Assembly (NCBI GenBank): GCA_030247675.1 | Contig: JAOTRX010000004.1 | Location: forward strand, 50,910-114,909 | Length of the DNA stretch: 64,000 bases | Direction: 5' to 3' | Source: Desulforhopalus sp. | GTDB lineage: Bacteria; Desulfobacterota; Desulfobulbia; Desulfobulbales; Desulfocapsaceae | Shown: piece by piece, positions 17,019-26,227 of the stretch | How positions within the stretch are numbered: the stretch's first letter is position 1 | How the letters are laid out: each line of letters starts with the position of its first letter | Program-made: the position numbers and the translations under genes | The notes under the pieces: generated by a model | The model's database searches: none | Told to the model about the DNA's origin: nothing | Seen by the model: the letters and a program-made list of their open reading frames with translations, nothing else

Positions 17019-18179
17019 TTATGCCATGATTGCGCTGCGAAGAATACCGGCAATTTCATTGTTGGCTATTTTATCCATCTCTTTGAAGGAGGTGGTCATG
17101 CCGATATCGTATTTGCCGTTTTCAAAGGCCTCGACCCGCACCACCGTGCCGATGAGGATGACCGGGGCGCCGTCGGTCACCGGAACCTTCACCTTGATGA
17201 GCGCCCCGAGGGGTAAGGGCCCGTTGTTTTCAAAGAGAATCCCGCCGATGCAGATATCCTTGCTGACGCCGGTAAAGGTATCGGAGTTATGAAAGTCGAG
17301 CTCTTTGGCGAGGACCGGTTGATGAATCTTTATCCGGAGATACCGCCTCTTTTCTTCCTTGTAGTGGCAGACGGTGTTTTTGCCGGCGCCTTTCGCCAGA
17401 TACACGGCGCTGTCGGCCATGTGCAGCAACTGCAGGGGGTCCTGGGAGTTGAAGGGGAAGGAGGCGATGCCGCCGCTGACGGTCAGGTTGATTGTCTGAC
17501 CGAGGTAGGAAATTTTCAGGGACTCAATCTTTTTTCTTAGTCTCTCCGCGAAGATAAATGCGCTGACGTTGTCAGTGTGGGTCATCAGGAGGACGAATTC
17601 CTCCCCGCCGAAGCGGGCGGCAATGTCACTGTCGCGTTTTTCAGCAATGATGGTTGCGGCTATCTCCTTGAGAGCCTCGTCCCCCGCCAGGTGGCCATAG
17701 GTGTCATTGATGTCTTTGAAATTGTCGATATCGAGAAAAAGTACAGTAAAATCGTCTTTGTACCTTTTGGCCAAGGCGACCTGCTGGTTGTACGCCTCGT
17801 CAAAATAGGGGCGATTGAACAGGCCGGTCAGCTTATCATGAATGGTTTCATGGATGACATTTTCGTAGTGCGAGGCCTCGATCAGTCGTGGATGGTTGAG
17901 GTAGCTGGTTGCGGACTGCAGGTAGTCGCAGAGGGCGGTGGTAATATCGATGTTCCTGCCGACTAGTTCAGTAAGTTTTCGCCGGTGTTGCTGGGTCTTT
18001 TCCCAGTGCAGGAGGCAGTTTTCTGGTGGTATGTCTATTCCGGCGAGAAGTTTGAAGAGGGTCAGCAGCACGGCAATGCCATCGGTGGCGTACAGGGCAT
18101 TGACTTTTTCGATGAAGAAATCGTCGTTCTTTGATTCCAGCATGTAACGCATGAGGGTTTTTTGCAAAGTCAGATCCAT
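17019..18179 (-). CDS. Diguanylate cyclase with C-terminal PilZ domain
   Basis: About 386 residues. An N-terminal helical region (1-125) of unknown role leads to a GGDEF domain (HDKLTGLFNRPYFDEA; active site RFGGEEF near residue 200). The GGEEF is intact. An RxxD inhibitory site (RDSD) lies five residues before it, so product inhibition by c-di-GMP is expected. A PilZ domain follows (about 285-375), with RRYLR matching RxxxR and DICIGG matching the D/NxSxxG motif except Cys for Ser. The protein can thus plausibly make and sense c-di-GMP. ATG 18179 has AAGGA 6 nt upstream. It is cytosolic; neighbours give no target. Confidence 0.92.
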   Translation of the reverse strand: MDLTLQKTLMRYMLESKNDDFFIEKVNALYATDGIAVLLTLFKLLAGIDIPPENCLLHWEKTQQHRRKLTELVGRNIDITTALCDYLQSATSYLNHPRLIEASHYENVIHETIHDKLTGLFNRPYFDEAYNQQVALAKRYKDDFTVLFLDIDNFKDINDTYGHLAGDEALKEIAATIIAEKRDSDIAARFGGEEFVLLMTHTDNVSAFIFAERLRKKIESLKISYLGQTINLTVSGGIASFPFNSQDPLQLLHMADSAVYLAKGAGKNTVCHYKEEKRRYLRIKIHQPVLAKELDFHNSDTFTGVSKDICIGGILFENNGPLPLGALIKVKVPVTDGAPVILIGTVVRVEAFENGKYDIGMTTSFKEMDKIANNEIAGILRSAIMA

Positions 18180-18475
18180 GTTTTTCCTTATCACTGGGAA
18201 CGGGTATCACCCGGAGGTGACGGGCAAAGACCCATTGTTTCGAGTCAGGTACATGACGACAAGGCTGAAAATCACAAAATTGTAACGGATCCCTAAGGTA
18301 ACATGCTGGTGGAGTGTAGTGCAATGTAATTGTGCGTTTTTTCGCGGACAAAGCGGTAGTCGGGAAATGCCATTGTCACCATGCTGATTGGTGATGCTAC
18401 CCGCTTTTCGGCACCGGTTTTCCGGCGGGCTAATGGATGGAGTGGGGTGGGGGATTTCGGAACGGCACTACGTGG

Positions 18476-18700
18476 TCAACCCCCGCCGATGACCGGAAAG
18501 ATGGCGAGGATATCGCCAGGGGCAGGCCGGACGGCAAAGTCGGTGTGACGGGAATTGAGCATGAGCACGCCCACCTCCTCCCTGCTGATTGCCAATTGAT
18601 CGACGATATCGCCGATGGTTGTTGCCTCGTCTATTTCCCGCTCCTCAACCTTGAAGCGATTTTCGCGAAAAAAGGCGAAGAGTTTAACCGTAATCTGCAT
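18476..18700 (-). CDS. MoaD/ThiS-family sulfur carrier protein
   Basis: A 74-residue beta-grasp protein (MQITVKLFAFFRENRF...) ending in the Gly-Gly needed for activation and thiocarboxylate formation (FPVIGGG). MoaD-type carriers donate sulfur to make the dithiolene of molybdopterin or tungstopterin. It is the last gene after the tungsten-type aldehyde oxidoreductase gene, where such a copy is often found. ATG 18700 has no obvious ribosome-binding site. An upstream start at 18739 would add 13 residues not conserved in the fold. A strong hairpin (18746-18783) separates it from aor. Confidence 0.87.
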   Translation of the reverse strand: MQITVKLFAFFRENRFKVEEREIDEATTIGDIVDQLAISREEVGVLMLNSRHTDFAVRPAPGDILAIFPVIGGG

Positions 18701-18745
18701 TGTTATGTTGCTTTGTCTGTTGATCTTTGCACTTCTCATTATCTG

Positions 18746-18783
18746 CCCCGGGAAATGGACTTACTCCCCCATTTCCCGGGGCT
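18746..18783 (-). promoter_or_regulatory. GC-rich hairpin between aor and moaD-like gene
   Basis: Perfect 13-nt arms (CCCCGGGAAATGG / CCATTTCCCGGGG, 18747-18759 and 18770-18782) around a 10-nt loop, with no T-run on either strand. It is more likely an mRNA processing or 3'-protection element than a terminator. Confidence 0.6.
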
Positions 18784-18789
18784 ATCCGC

Positions 18790-20517
18790 TTAGAAATTCC
18801 AGAAGGTGTCGATCTCTTCCCCTTTGAAATCAAAGGTTACATTGTGTGGCGGCAGGGGTTCGGTATAGAAGAACTCCGGCAGCCGGTCATCGGCCGCGGT
18901 AAAGCCCGCGGCGGTATTGAAGGCCCTTTCGGTTTTCAGGATGTATTTGCCGAGATTGACCACATCGTCGCCGGTAAGCGACAAGCCATAGCGGGCATTG
19001 ATCAGATCGATCAGCGCCGGCAGACAGGCGGCGTTGTCCAGGGCGGCAAAGGCGATAAAGAGGCACATACCGGTCGAGTCGATGGCCGCCGTGGCGATCT
19101 GCAGGTTGCGCGACAACTCTACCTGGCCGACATTGGTCAGAGGATCGACCTTGCCGCCGACACTGAGGATATTGGTGGCGATGGTATAGCCCATGGTGTG
19201 GTCGGCGCCCTGGGTCGAGGTGGCGTAGGTAATGCCGATGCCCTTGATGGCCCGTGGGTCGTAGGCCGGAATTGCCTGATTCTTGACGACCGGCACCCGG
19301 GTAATGCCGAAGGCAATACCGACCGAGCCGGCACCATTGCCGATGATCCGGCCAAGGGTCGTGCCCTTGGCAACCTCTTCTTCGAGGATACGGCAAATGC
19401 CAAGACCATCACCAAAGGGCAGGACCCCGGCCTCCATGGCGACACCCATGGCGACGGATGTCTCGATGGTATCAATGCCGATGTCGTCCATCAGTTTGTC
19501 GGCAAGGGCGATGTGATCAAGGTTGTCGACGCAGCAGTCGGCGCCCATGGCCCAGATCGATTCATACTCAAACCCGGAGGTGAGCTTTTTGCCGCCGGCG
19601 TCGTTGTAAATCTGCGAGCACTGAATGACACAACCGGCATGGCAGTTATGCTTGACCTTGCCACCCCGCTGGCTGATGGTGTCGTGCATGGTCTCGCCGG
19701 AGATGCTTTCATGTCCGGCAAATTGTCCGCCGGTGAAGTTTTTTGTTGGCAGGCCACCGGATTCGTTAATGATGTTGACCAGGACGTTAGTGCCGTACTG
19801 GCCGAGGGCCTGGCTCACCGGATGGTCAACGAGGGCCTTAGAGAAGGCCTTATTGGCCTCCTTGAATTTTTCTGGATTGGCGATGGCCACTTTGCCGTCT
19901 TTCGGGTTGACGGTGATGAACTTGATTTTCTTTGACCCCATGACTGCGCCAAGACCGCCACGGCCGCAGGAGCGCAGGCCGCCGTCGGGATCTTTAATGG
20001 AGATGTTGGCCGCACGCATGCGCATCTCCCCGGCCTGGCCAATGGTCAGAACCCCCAGCTTTTCGGTGAAGCGCTTGCCGAGGGTCTCGACTACTGCAAA
20101 GTTGCCCTTGCCGATCAATTCTGACTCTTCCTGAATGGTCACTCCCTCGGGGGTCAGTGCCAGGCTGTACCAGGCGTCACCCTTGGGCAGCCCTTCAATA
20201 ATCAGGGCCTTGCACCCGGCACGGGCGAGAAGCTGGGCGGCGGTGCCACCGGCGTTGGCCTCTTTAATAGTGCCGGTAAGCGGGCTCTTGGCGCCGATGG
20301 AAAGACGGCCAGAGTTGGCGGCGACCGTACCGGAAAGCAGGCCCGGGGCGATGACCAGCTTGTTTTTTGCGCCGAGGGGATGGCAGGTTGGCTCCACCTC
20401 CGCGGCAACAATGGTTGAAGTCAGTCCGCGGCCGCCATGGCCGGCCCAGGCTGCCGGGACGGCTTCAACGGAAGTGGTGAGAGTGGTCATATTGACGCGG
20501 TAGATTTTGTCTGCCAT
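18790..20517 (-). CDS. aor: Aldehyde:ferredoxin oxidoreductase, tungsten type
   Basis: A 575-residue member of the AOR family, which uses a tungsten bis-pterin and one [4Fe-4S] cluster to interconvert aldehydes and carboxylates with ferredoxin. N-terminal AOR block: WAGHGGRGLTS, then KNKLVIAPGLLSGT and NSGRLSIGAKSPLTG. The cluster Cys triplet is HNCHAGCVIQC (CX3CX3C), with the fourth Cys in DSTGMCLF. The length is slightly under the usual 600. A good Shine-Dalgarno (AGGAGG) precedes ATG 20517. It sits in an operon with two MoeA-type metal-insertion genes and a MoaD-like carrier, a self-contained set for assembling the pterin cofactor. The exact aldehyde is unknown. Confidence 0.94.
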   Translation of the reverse strand: MADKIYRVNMTTLTTSVEAVPAAWAGHGGRGLTSTIVAAEVEPTCHPLGAKNKLVIAPGLLSGTVAANSGRLSIGAKSPLTGTIKEANAGGTAAQLLARAGCKALIIEGLPKGDAWYSLALTPEGVTIQEESELIGKGNFAVVETLGKRFTEKLGVLTIGQAGEMRMRAANISIKDPDGGLRSCGRGGLGAVMGSKKIKFITVNPKDGKVAIANPEKFKEANKAFSKALVDHPVSQALGQYGTNVLVNIINESGGLPTKNFTGGQFAGHESISGETMHDTISQRGGKVKHNCHAGCVIQCSQIYNDAGGKKLTSGFEYESIWAMGADCCVDNLDHIALADKLMDDIGIDTIETSVAMGVAMEAGVLPFGDGLGICRILEEEVAKGTTLGRIIGNGAGSVGIAFGITRVPVVKNQAIPAYDPRAIKGIGITYATSTQGADHTMGYTIATNILSVGGKVDPLTNVGQVELSRNLQIATAAIDSTGMCLFIAFAALDNAACLPALIDLINARYGLSLTGDDVVNLGKYILKTERAFNTAAGFTAADDRLPEFFYTEPLPPHNVTFDFKGEEIDTFWNF

Positions 20518-20613
20518 AGCAAACCTCCTTGTTGAGTGTGGTACTTCTTGAAAAAAATGTATACATTAGGCCCCTAAATGGGGCTGTTATTCAATGAAAA
20601 CCCCTGATCCATG

Positions 20614-22539
20614 TTACTGTGCATACATGACCTCGCCGCAGTCGCGGAGGTTGTATCCTCCCAGGGCGAGGATTGCCGCATGAAAATTACTGTCATTGCG
20701 GATCAGGTCGAGGATCGCCGCGATCTTGCCATCCCCCTGGTGGTGCAGGGGTGCAATCAGGTCGTAGCGTTCTTCGGCGATCGGTACAAAGTCGAGGCCA
20801 AGGGCGTTGGCTGCCGCCCGGATACCCATGCCGACATCGACGCTGCCGTTGGCAACGGTGGCGGCGACGCTCATATGGGTATATTCCTCATGGTCATAGC
20901 CGTAGATTTCCGTTGGCTTGATACCTTCGTCGGCAAGGACCTTGTCCGTCAAAAGACGGGTGCCGGCGCCTTTCTGGCGATTGATAAAGGTATGTTTTCC
21001 TTTGGCAATATCGCCAAAACAGGTGATGTTTTTAGGGTTGCCCTTGGCGACGATCAGTCCCTGTTCGCGGTAACAGAGGTTGATCAGCTCAAGCGGCAGA
21101 CCGCCAAGAAAACGCTTGATGAAGCTGATATTGTATTCTCCCGTCGTCTCGTCGAGGAGGTGGCTGCCGGCCAGATGTGCCTCGCCACGGCGAATAGCCA
21201 TGATGCCGCCCATGGAGCCGACATGGGCCGAGGAGATCCGCACTATCGGCCGCCGCTTATGGAGATGATTGGCCAGGAGATCGAGGATGTTGTCGTGGCT
21301 GCCGATGATGACCGCGGTGGCGTCCACCTCGCTCTGTGACCGGAGGAGTTCGATTTTTACCTTCTCGCCCGCGCCGATCCCTTCGCTGCCCGCTGGAATG
21401 GTGAGCAGGCCGTCGGCCCTAACGAGCGACATAACCGCCCCTGCACCTTTGCCGGAGGGTGTGGCCATAAGATTGTCGCCGACCCGGCCGAGGGTAATAC
21501 GGACAAACTGGTCGACGCCCATCGGCGAGTGCAGCGGCCGGGACATAATGGCCTCGACGTAGTCCGATTTCGGCTCACCCTCGCCAAGAAAGGCCGAGAC
21601 CATCTCCCGGACAAAGACCCGCATGGTGAGCAGGGCGGAAACCGGGTAGCCGGGCAGGCCGATGACCGGAGTCCCGCCGATCATTGCCAGGATGACTGGC
21701 TTGCCGGGTTTCATGGCGACGCCGTGGACGATGACCTCGCCTATCTCGGCCAGTACCGACGAGCTGTAGTCGCGTGTACCGGCGGAGGCGCCGGCGTTGA
21801 GGATGACCAAGTCGTTTTCCGCCGCCGCCTTGAGCAGGGCATCCCGCAGCAGCTCCGGGTCGTCGGCAACCGGCAGGTTGCGGCTGGCGATAGCCCCCCA
21901 CTCCCGCAAATAACCGGCCAGGATACGCGAGTTGAATTCGATGATCTGGCCGGGTTGGGGATGATTGACGGGGTCGATGAGCTCACTGCCGGTGGGGATG
22001 ACATGGGCCTTCGGCGGCCGCTGCACCTCCACCTCAATGACTCCGGTGGCAAGCATGGCGCCCTGGTCAATCGCCCGGATTTTATGGCCTTCCGGCAGGA
22101 TCAATTCGGTGGCGACGATGTCCTCGCCGATAATCCGCACATGCTGCCAGGGGGTGGCCGGACTATGCAGCTGCACCTCGTCGTCGCTGACATAATGGAC
22201 GTCCTCAATCATTACCACGGCGTTGCAGCCCTCGGGAATGGCGTTGCCGGTATTCACCGGAACGAAGCGGGGACTCTTCAGGCGAACCGGTTTGGCCTCG
22301 CTGGCCCCGGCCAGATCGAGAAAATGCACGGCGATGCCGTCCATTGCCGCGGCGTTGTACGAAGGTGAGGAGCGCAGGGCAAAGACCGGTTCGGCGGTGG
22401 TCCGGCCCAGGCTGTCATCGACCCGGATGGTTTCCTGCGGCCGGCGCTGGTAAAAACCGCTACGTTCCAGGGCCGCATGCCACAATTTCTTGGCCTCGGC
22501 CAATGGTTTGTTCTTTATATAAATATCTCGCTGGTTCAT
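20614..22539 (-). CDS. MoeA-like molybdo/tungstopterin transferase fused to PBP-like domain
   Basis: 641 residues. The first ~410 are a MoeA fold (NTGNAIPEGCNAVVMIEDV, LNAGASAGTRDYSS, GVAMKPGKPV, GLPGYPVSALL). The last ~220 are a periplasmic-binding-protein-like domain (IGSHDNILDLLANHL, LVAKGNPKNITCFGDI, INRQKGAGTRLL). This MoeA-PBP fusion recurs in anaerobes. The PBP-like part may sense molybdate, tungstate or a cofactor intermediate; its role is not settled. No signal peptide is present, so it acts in the cytoplasm. It overlaps the upstream moeA by 4 bp and precedes aor by 96 bp, so it is likely dedicated to inserting W or Mo into the AOR cofactor. Confidence 0.92.
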   Translation of the reverse strand: MNQRDIYIKNKPLAEAKKLWHAALERSGFYQRRPQETIRVDDSLGRTTAEPVFALRSSPSYNAAAMDGIAVHFLDLAGASEAKPVRLKSPRFVPVNTGNAIPEGCNAVVMIEDVHYVSDDEVQLHSPATPWQHVRIIGEDIVATELILPEGHKIRAIDQGAMLATGVIEVEVQRPPKAHVIPTGSELIDPVNHPQPGQIIEFNSRILAGYLREWGAIASRNLPVADDPELLRDALLKAAAENDLVILNAGASAGTRDYSSSVLAEIGEVIVHGVAMKPGKPVILAMIGGTPVIGLPGYPVSALLTMRVFVREMVSAFLGEGEPKSDYVEAIMSRPLHSPMGVDQFVRITLGRVGDNLMATPSGKGAGAVMSLVRADGLLTIPAGSEGIGAGEKVKIELLRSQSEVDATAVIIGSHDNILDLLANHLHKRRPIVRISSAHVGSMGGIMAIRRGEAHLAGSHLLDETTGEYNISFIKRFLGGLPLELINLCYREQGLIVAKGNPKNITCFGDIAKGKHTFINRQKGAGTRLLTDKVLADEGIKPTEIYGYDHEEYTHMSVAATVANGSVDVGMGIRAAANALGLDFVPIAEERYDLIAPLHHQGDGKIAAILDLIRNDSNFHAAILALGGYNLRDCGEVMYAQ

Positions 22540-23807
22540 GAATAGAGATAGACCTGTATCATTGAATTTTGGGTTACCCCCTGGCTGTCCTCATCAATGA
22601 GAAAATAGCCGTGGGCACGGGAAAGGGTGGAAATGGATCCCGATTTTCCGAGGATCGGGTCAGCGGTCCAGGCCTCGCCCTCTTTTGTCAGCTTAACCCG
22701 GACAACATCCAGCCGGCCAGGTGCCGAATTGAGGTTGCGGCTGAGTCGTGCGGTAATCGACGGCGCGGATGATGCCGAGTGGTCCCGCATGCCGCACAGA
22801 TACTCCATTGCCGGGCGGACAAAGAAATCGAAGCAGACCATGGCCGACACCGGATGCCCCGGCAGACCGAAGATCGGGGTGGTGCCGCTCATGCCGATCA
22901 GCACCGGTTTACCCGGTTTCAGGGTGACCCCGTGGACAAGAACGCCCGGTGGGCCAAGTTCCTCGATGACCTGCTCGCCGAGATCGCGGACGCCGACCGA
23001 GCTGCCACCGGAAAAAAGGACGATGTCATTGTCGCGGATGGCCTGCTGAATGGCTGGGAGAAAAATCTCCTTGCGGTCGGAAACAATCGGGTAGTCGGTG
23101 TAGAGCCCTCCGGCCCTGAGCACCTGGCCGGCCAGGGCCAGGGAATTGATATTGCGAATCTGCCCAGGCTGGGGGGCCTCGCTGTGGGGAATGATCTCGT
23201 CCCCGGTGGCCAGGATGCCGACGCGAATTTTTTTCGCTACCGTTACGGAGCTGATGCCAAGCCCTGCCAGCAGGCCGATGTCCTGGGGGCGGAGCAGTCG
23301 GCCGGCGGCCAGGGCCACTTCGCCAAGACCGATATCTTCGCCCCTGCCGATGACATTGCTGCCGGAGCCGACGCTCTTGACGATCTCGATCAGGGTATCG
23401 TCGACCGGCACCGTTTGTTCGAACATAACCACGCTGTCGGCGCCGGGCGGCAGAAGACCGCCGGTGGGGATCTTGTGGCAGGCGCCCGGTTCGACCTGGC
23501 CCTTCGGCGCCTCGCCCATCCGCACCTCGCCGGTGATATTTAGGTAGCAGGGTGCCGACTGGCTGGCGCCAAAGGTATCGGCAGCGCGCACGGCAAAGCC
23601 GTCCATGGTCGATCTGGCCTCGGCCGGCAGGTCTTGCGGGGAAACAATCGCTTCGCCGAGCACCCGGTCAAAGGCCTCGGTCAGGGGGATGATTTCCGTG
23701 GCTGGCTTGTGGTTCTTCAGGCCGCTTAGAAGTATCTCCAGGGCCTGGGGGACGGAGATCAGGCCGCTGCGGCCAAGCATGTCTTTGTTACGCTTTGTTT
23801 CAACCAT
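22536..23807 (-). CDS. moeA: Molybdopterin molybdenumtransferase MoeA
   Basis: About 423 residues, full-length MoeA. It inserts molybdate or tungstate into adenylylated pterin. Blocks seen: STMDGFAVRAADTF, PTGGLLPPGADSVVMFEQT, GILATGDEI, LFSGGSSVGVRDL, GVTLKPGKPVLIG and GLPGHPVSAMV. ATG 23807 is chosen because it overlaps the previous gene by 8 bp and has AGAGG upstream; the frame stays open to 23903 without support. It is the second gene of the aor operon. With the MoeA-PBP fusion just downstream, the operon has two MoeA-type proteins, which fits separate handling of tungsten and molybdenum. Confidence 0.94.
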   Translation of the reverse strand: MVETKRNKDMLGRSGLISVPQALEILLSGLKNHKPATEIIPLTEAFDRVLGEAIVSPQDLPAEARSTMDGFAVRAADTFGASQSAPCYLNITGEVRMGEAPKGQVEPGACHKIPTGGLLPPGADSVVMFEQTVPVDDTLIEIVKSVGSGSNVIGRGEDIGLGEVALAAGRLLRPQDIGLLAGLGISSVTVAKKIRVGILATGDEIIPHSEAPQPGQIRNINSLALAGQVLRAGGLYTDYPIVSDRKEIFLPAIQQAIRDNDIVLFSGGSSVGVRDLGEQVIEELGPPGVLVHGVTLKPGKPVLIGMSGTTPIFGLPGHPVSAMVCFDFFVRPAMEYLCGMRDHSASSAPSITARLSRNLNSAPGRLDVVRVKLTKEGEAWTADPILGKSGSISTLSRAHGYFLIDEDSQGVTQNSMIQVYLYS

Positions 23808-24420
23808 TGGCCTGAACCTCTGCGGCAGATATCTTGAGATGGATTGTTGCCGCCAGAGCAAGCTGCCGCTGCAGGGCGGCGATGTCAAACTCCCTGTCGT
23901 CAAGTTGGATACGCAGTATCGCCTGGCTCAGTTCGGGCCGCTTCGATAGGAAGGCGGCGAAGACCCCGGCCGGCAATTGAACTCCGCCACGAAGCAGTTC
24001 TTCACCGCGATCAAGGGCTATAGTATTGAAAAGCTTCAGGGTGACCGTCAGCACCTTTGGCGTATCCGGCAATGCGGCGTGAGCGAGTTTGGTGTCGCTG
24101 CGCAGTGCCGCATGAAAGCTGTTTTTGCGAAAGATTGCTCCCGCCAGACCGGGCATGGCCGCCGACAGAGCAACTGTCGGACGGTCGCCTTCCAAAGGAA
24201 TAGTCAAGTCGTCAACAGGGACGCCGTTAAGGAAAATGGTCTGCACGGCACCGGCCAGATATTCGCTGGTAAAACCCGGCAGAGCACCGAGAAACTGGCC
24301 GAGACTTGACCCGGCGGGCGTCGTTATTTCTATGCCGGACTGGAAAACAGTGGTAAATAAAGGCAACTTCCCCGAAGAGATTGTCAGCTCCAGATGCGAT
24401 ATAGATGGTTGCTCGTCCAT
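23800..24420 (-). CDS. Unknown protein, first gene of the tungsten-enzyme operon
   Basis: A 206-residue soluble protein that I do not recognise. It has no signal peptide, membrane segment or metal-binding cysteines. The middle (VQTIFLNGVPVDDLTIPLEGDRPTVALSAAMPGLAGAIF) looks like a short beta-rich segment with a possible glycine turn. The end is helical (LSQAILRIQLDDREFDIAALQRQLALAATIHLK). It overlaps moeA by 8 bp at its stop, so it is translationally coupled to a cofactor-insertion gene. A role in tungsten or pterin handling is inferred from position only. Confidence 0.75.
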   Translation of the reverse strand: MDEQPSISHLELTISSGKLPLFTTVFQSGIEITTPAGSSLGQFLGALPGFTSEYLAGAVQTIFLNGVPVDDLTIPLEGDRPTVALSAAMPGLAGAIFRKNSFHAALRSDTKLAHAALPDTPKVLTVTLKLFNTIALDRGEELLRGGVQLPAGVFAAFLSKRPELSQAILRIQLDDREFDIAALQRQLALAATIHLKISAAEVQANG

Positions 24421-24580
24421 GGAATAGGTTTTACACTGGGGTCGTTGGGAAAAGAGGGAAGAAAGGCAACGGGGCTAATAAAAGTATGTCAAACGCTGCT
24501 TGCAGTATAGCAATTTTTTGGGTTTTTGAGAAAAGAAAAACACCCCTTTCGGATCGTATAATTCCTTAAAAGGACAAAAA

Positions 24581-26209
24581 ATGACAACACAATCACTCAC
24601 ACCTCTCGCTGGCTATACCCCTTTTGCCGGACCGGTGGTGACCATCATCATGGACGGGGTGGGGATCGGGGCGCAGGATGAAAGTGATGGCGTCTACATC
24701 GCTAACACCCCGATTCTTGACAAACTTTTTCAGGAACCACTGATGGTCCGCCTGAAGGCGCACGGTACAGCGGTCGGTCTGCCCTCTGATGGCGACATGG
24801 GCAATTCCGAGGTCGGCCATAATGCCCTTGGGGCCGGGAGGGTCTTTGCCCAGGGCGCGCAACTGGTCAACGAGGCGCTGCAGTCGGGGCGCATCTTTGC
24901 AGGGGAGGCGTGGCGGCAGCTGCAACGCTCCAGCCGGGAGGGTGGGACCATCCACTTCATTGGCCTGCTCTCCGACGGCAATGTCCACAGCCATATCGAT
25001 CAGCTCAATGCCTTGCTCGACCGGTGCATGGCGGAGGGTTTCCCGAAGGTGCGGGTGCATGTCCTTCTCGATGGCCGGGACGTCGATCAGAAAAGCGCCC
25101 TGCGCTATGTCGAACCCCTGGAGGCGAAACTTGCTGGCTGTTCAGCCACCGGCCGGGATTATCGCATTGCCTCCGGCGGCGGGCGAATGGTCACCACCAT
25201 GGACCGCTATAACGCCAACTGGGCGGTTGTCGAAAATGGCTGGCGAGCCCATGTGCTGGGAGAGGGCAGGGCCTTCCCGTCGGCTGCCGCGGCAGTCCGG
25301 ACCTATTATGCCGAAGATCCGGAGATGACCGACCAGTATATGGCCGCCTTCGTCGTCGCCGATGGCGGTGGCCCGGTCGGCAGGATAGCGGACGGCGATG
25401 GCGTGGTGTTTTTTAACTTCCGCGGGGACAGGGCGATTGAGATCTCCAGGGCCTTTGAAGAGGCCGATTTTCGCGAGTTCGACCGGCTGCGGCTGCCAAA
25501 GGTGTTCTTTGCCGGGATGATGCAGTATGATGGCGATGCGCAGATTCCGAAAAACTACCTGGTCGAGCCGCCGGCCATCGACCGCACCCTTAGCGAGTAT
25601 CTGTGCGCCGCTGGAGTCACGTCCTATGCCATCTCCGAAACCCAGAAATTCGGTCATGTCACCTATTTCTGGAACGGCAACCGATCCGGTTATATAAACC
25701 GGGAGCTTGAGACCTATGAGGAAATCCTCTCCGACAAGGTGATGTTTGATCAGCGGCCATGGATGAAAGCAGGGGAGATCACCGACAAGGTTATTGCCGC
25801 TGTTGAGAGCGGCCGCCATAAGTTTATCCGGCTGAATTTTCCGAACGGCGATATGGTCGGTCATACCGGGGTGGTTCCGGCGGTACGCATTGCCGTGGAA
25901 ACCGTCGATCTCTGTCTTGGCCGGATTCTCCATGCCCTGGAGAAGGCCGGGGGCCTTGCGGTGATCACCGCCGATCACGGCAACGCTGACTGTTTGTGGA
26001 CCAATAAAAAGGGCAAGATTGCCCCAATGGTCGCCCATACCCTCAACCCGGTGCCGTTTATCATCAAGGATTACAGCGTTGCCAACCATTTCAAATTGAC
26101 GGGCGTCGAGGGGCCGGGCCTTGCCAATGTTGCGGCAACGCTTTGCTGTCTACTCGGTTTTGCCCCACCAAAAGAATATGAGCCGGCCCTGGTCGAACTC
26201 GTTCGATAA
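24581..26209 (+). CDS. gpmI: 2,3-bisphosphoglycerate-independent phosphoglycerate mutase
   Basis: 542 residues. It interconverts 3- and 2-phosphoglycerate in glycolysis and gluconeogenesis, using two Mn ions and a phosphoserine. Visible landmarks: VTIIMDGVGIG (first metal Asp), GDMGNSEVGHNALGAGR (catalytic Ser), LLSDGNVHSHIDQL, HVLLDGRDVD, FNFRGDRAIE, and the C-terminal metal sites NGDMVGHTG and VITADHGNADC. A good ribosome-binding site (AAAGGAC) precedes ATG. It is transcribed divergently from the aor operon and followed 18 bp later by darP. Confidence 0.97.
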   Translation: MTTQSLTPLAGYTPFAGPVVTIIMDGVGIGAQDESDGVYIANTPILDKLFQEPLMVRLKAHGTAVGLPSDGDMGNSEVGHNALGAGRVFAQGAQLVNEALQSGRIFAGEAWRQLQRSSREGGTIHFIGLLSDGNVHSHIDQLNALLDRCMAEGFPKVRVHVLLDGRDVDQKSALRYVEPLEAKLAGCSATGRDYRIASGGGRMVTTMDRYNANWAVVENGWRAHVLGEGRAFPSAAAAVRTYYAEDPEMTDQYMAAFVVADGGGPVGRIADGDGVVFFNFRGDRAIEISRAFEEADFREFDRLRLPKVFFAGMMQYDGDAQIPKNYLVEPPAIDRTLSEYLCAAGVTSYAISETQKFGHVTYFWNGNRSGYINRELETYEEILSDKVMFDQRPWMKAGEITDKVIAAVESGRHKFIRLNFPNGDMVGHTGVVPAVRIAVETVDLCLGRILHALEKAGGLAVITADHGNADCLWTNKKGKIAPMVAHTLNPVPFIIKDYSVANHFKLTGVEGPGLANVAATLCCLLGFAPPKEYEPALVELVR

Positions 26210-26227
26210 TCTTATCAATTGGATACC

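Noticed and set aside
18727..19935. 402-codon open frame on the plus strand
   Set aside because: Antisense to aor, which is unambiguous; composition is low-complexity Gly/Asp-rich as expected for a shadow.
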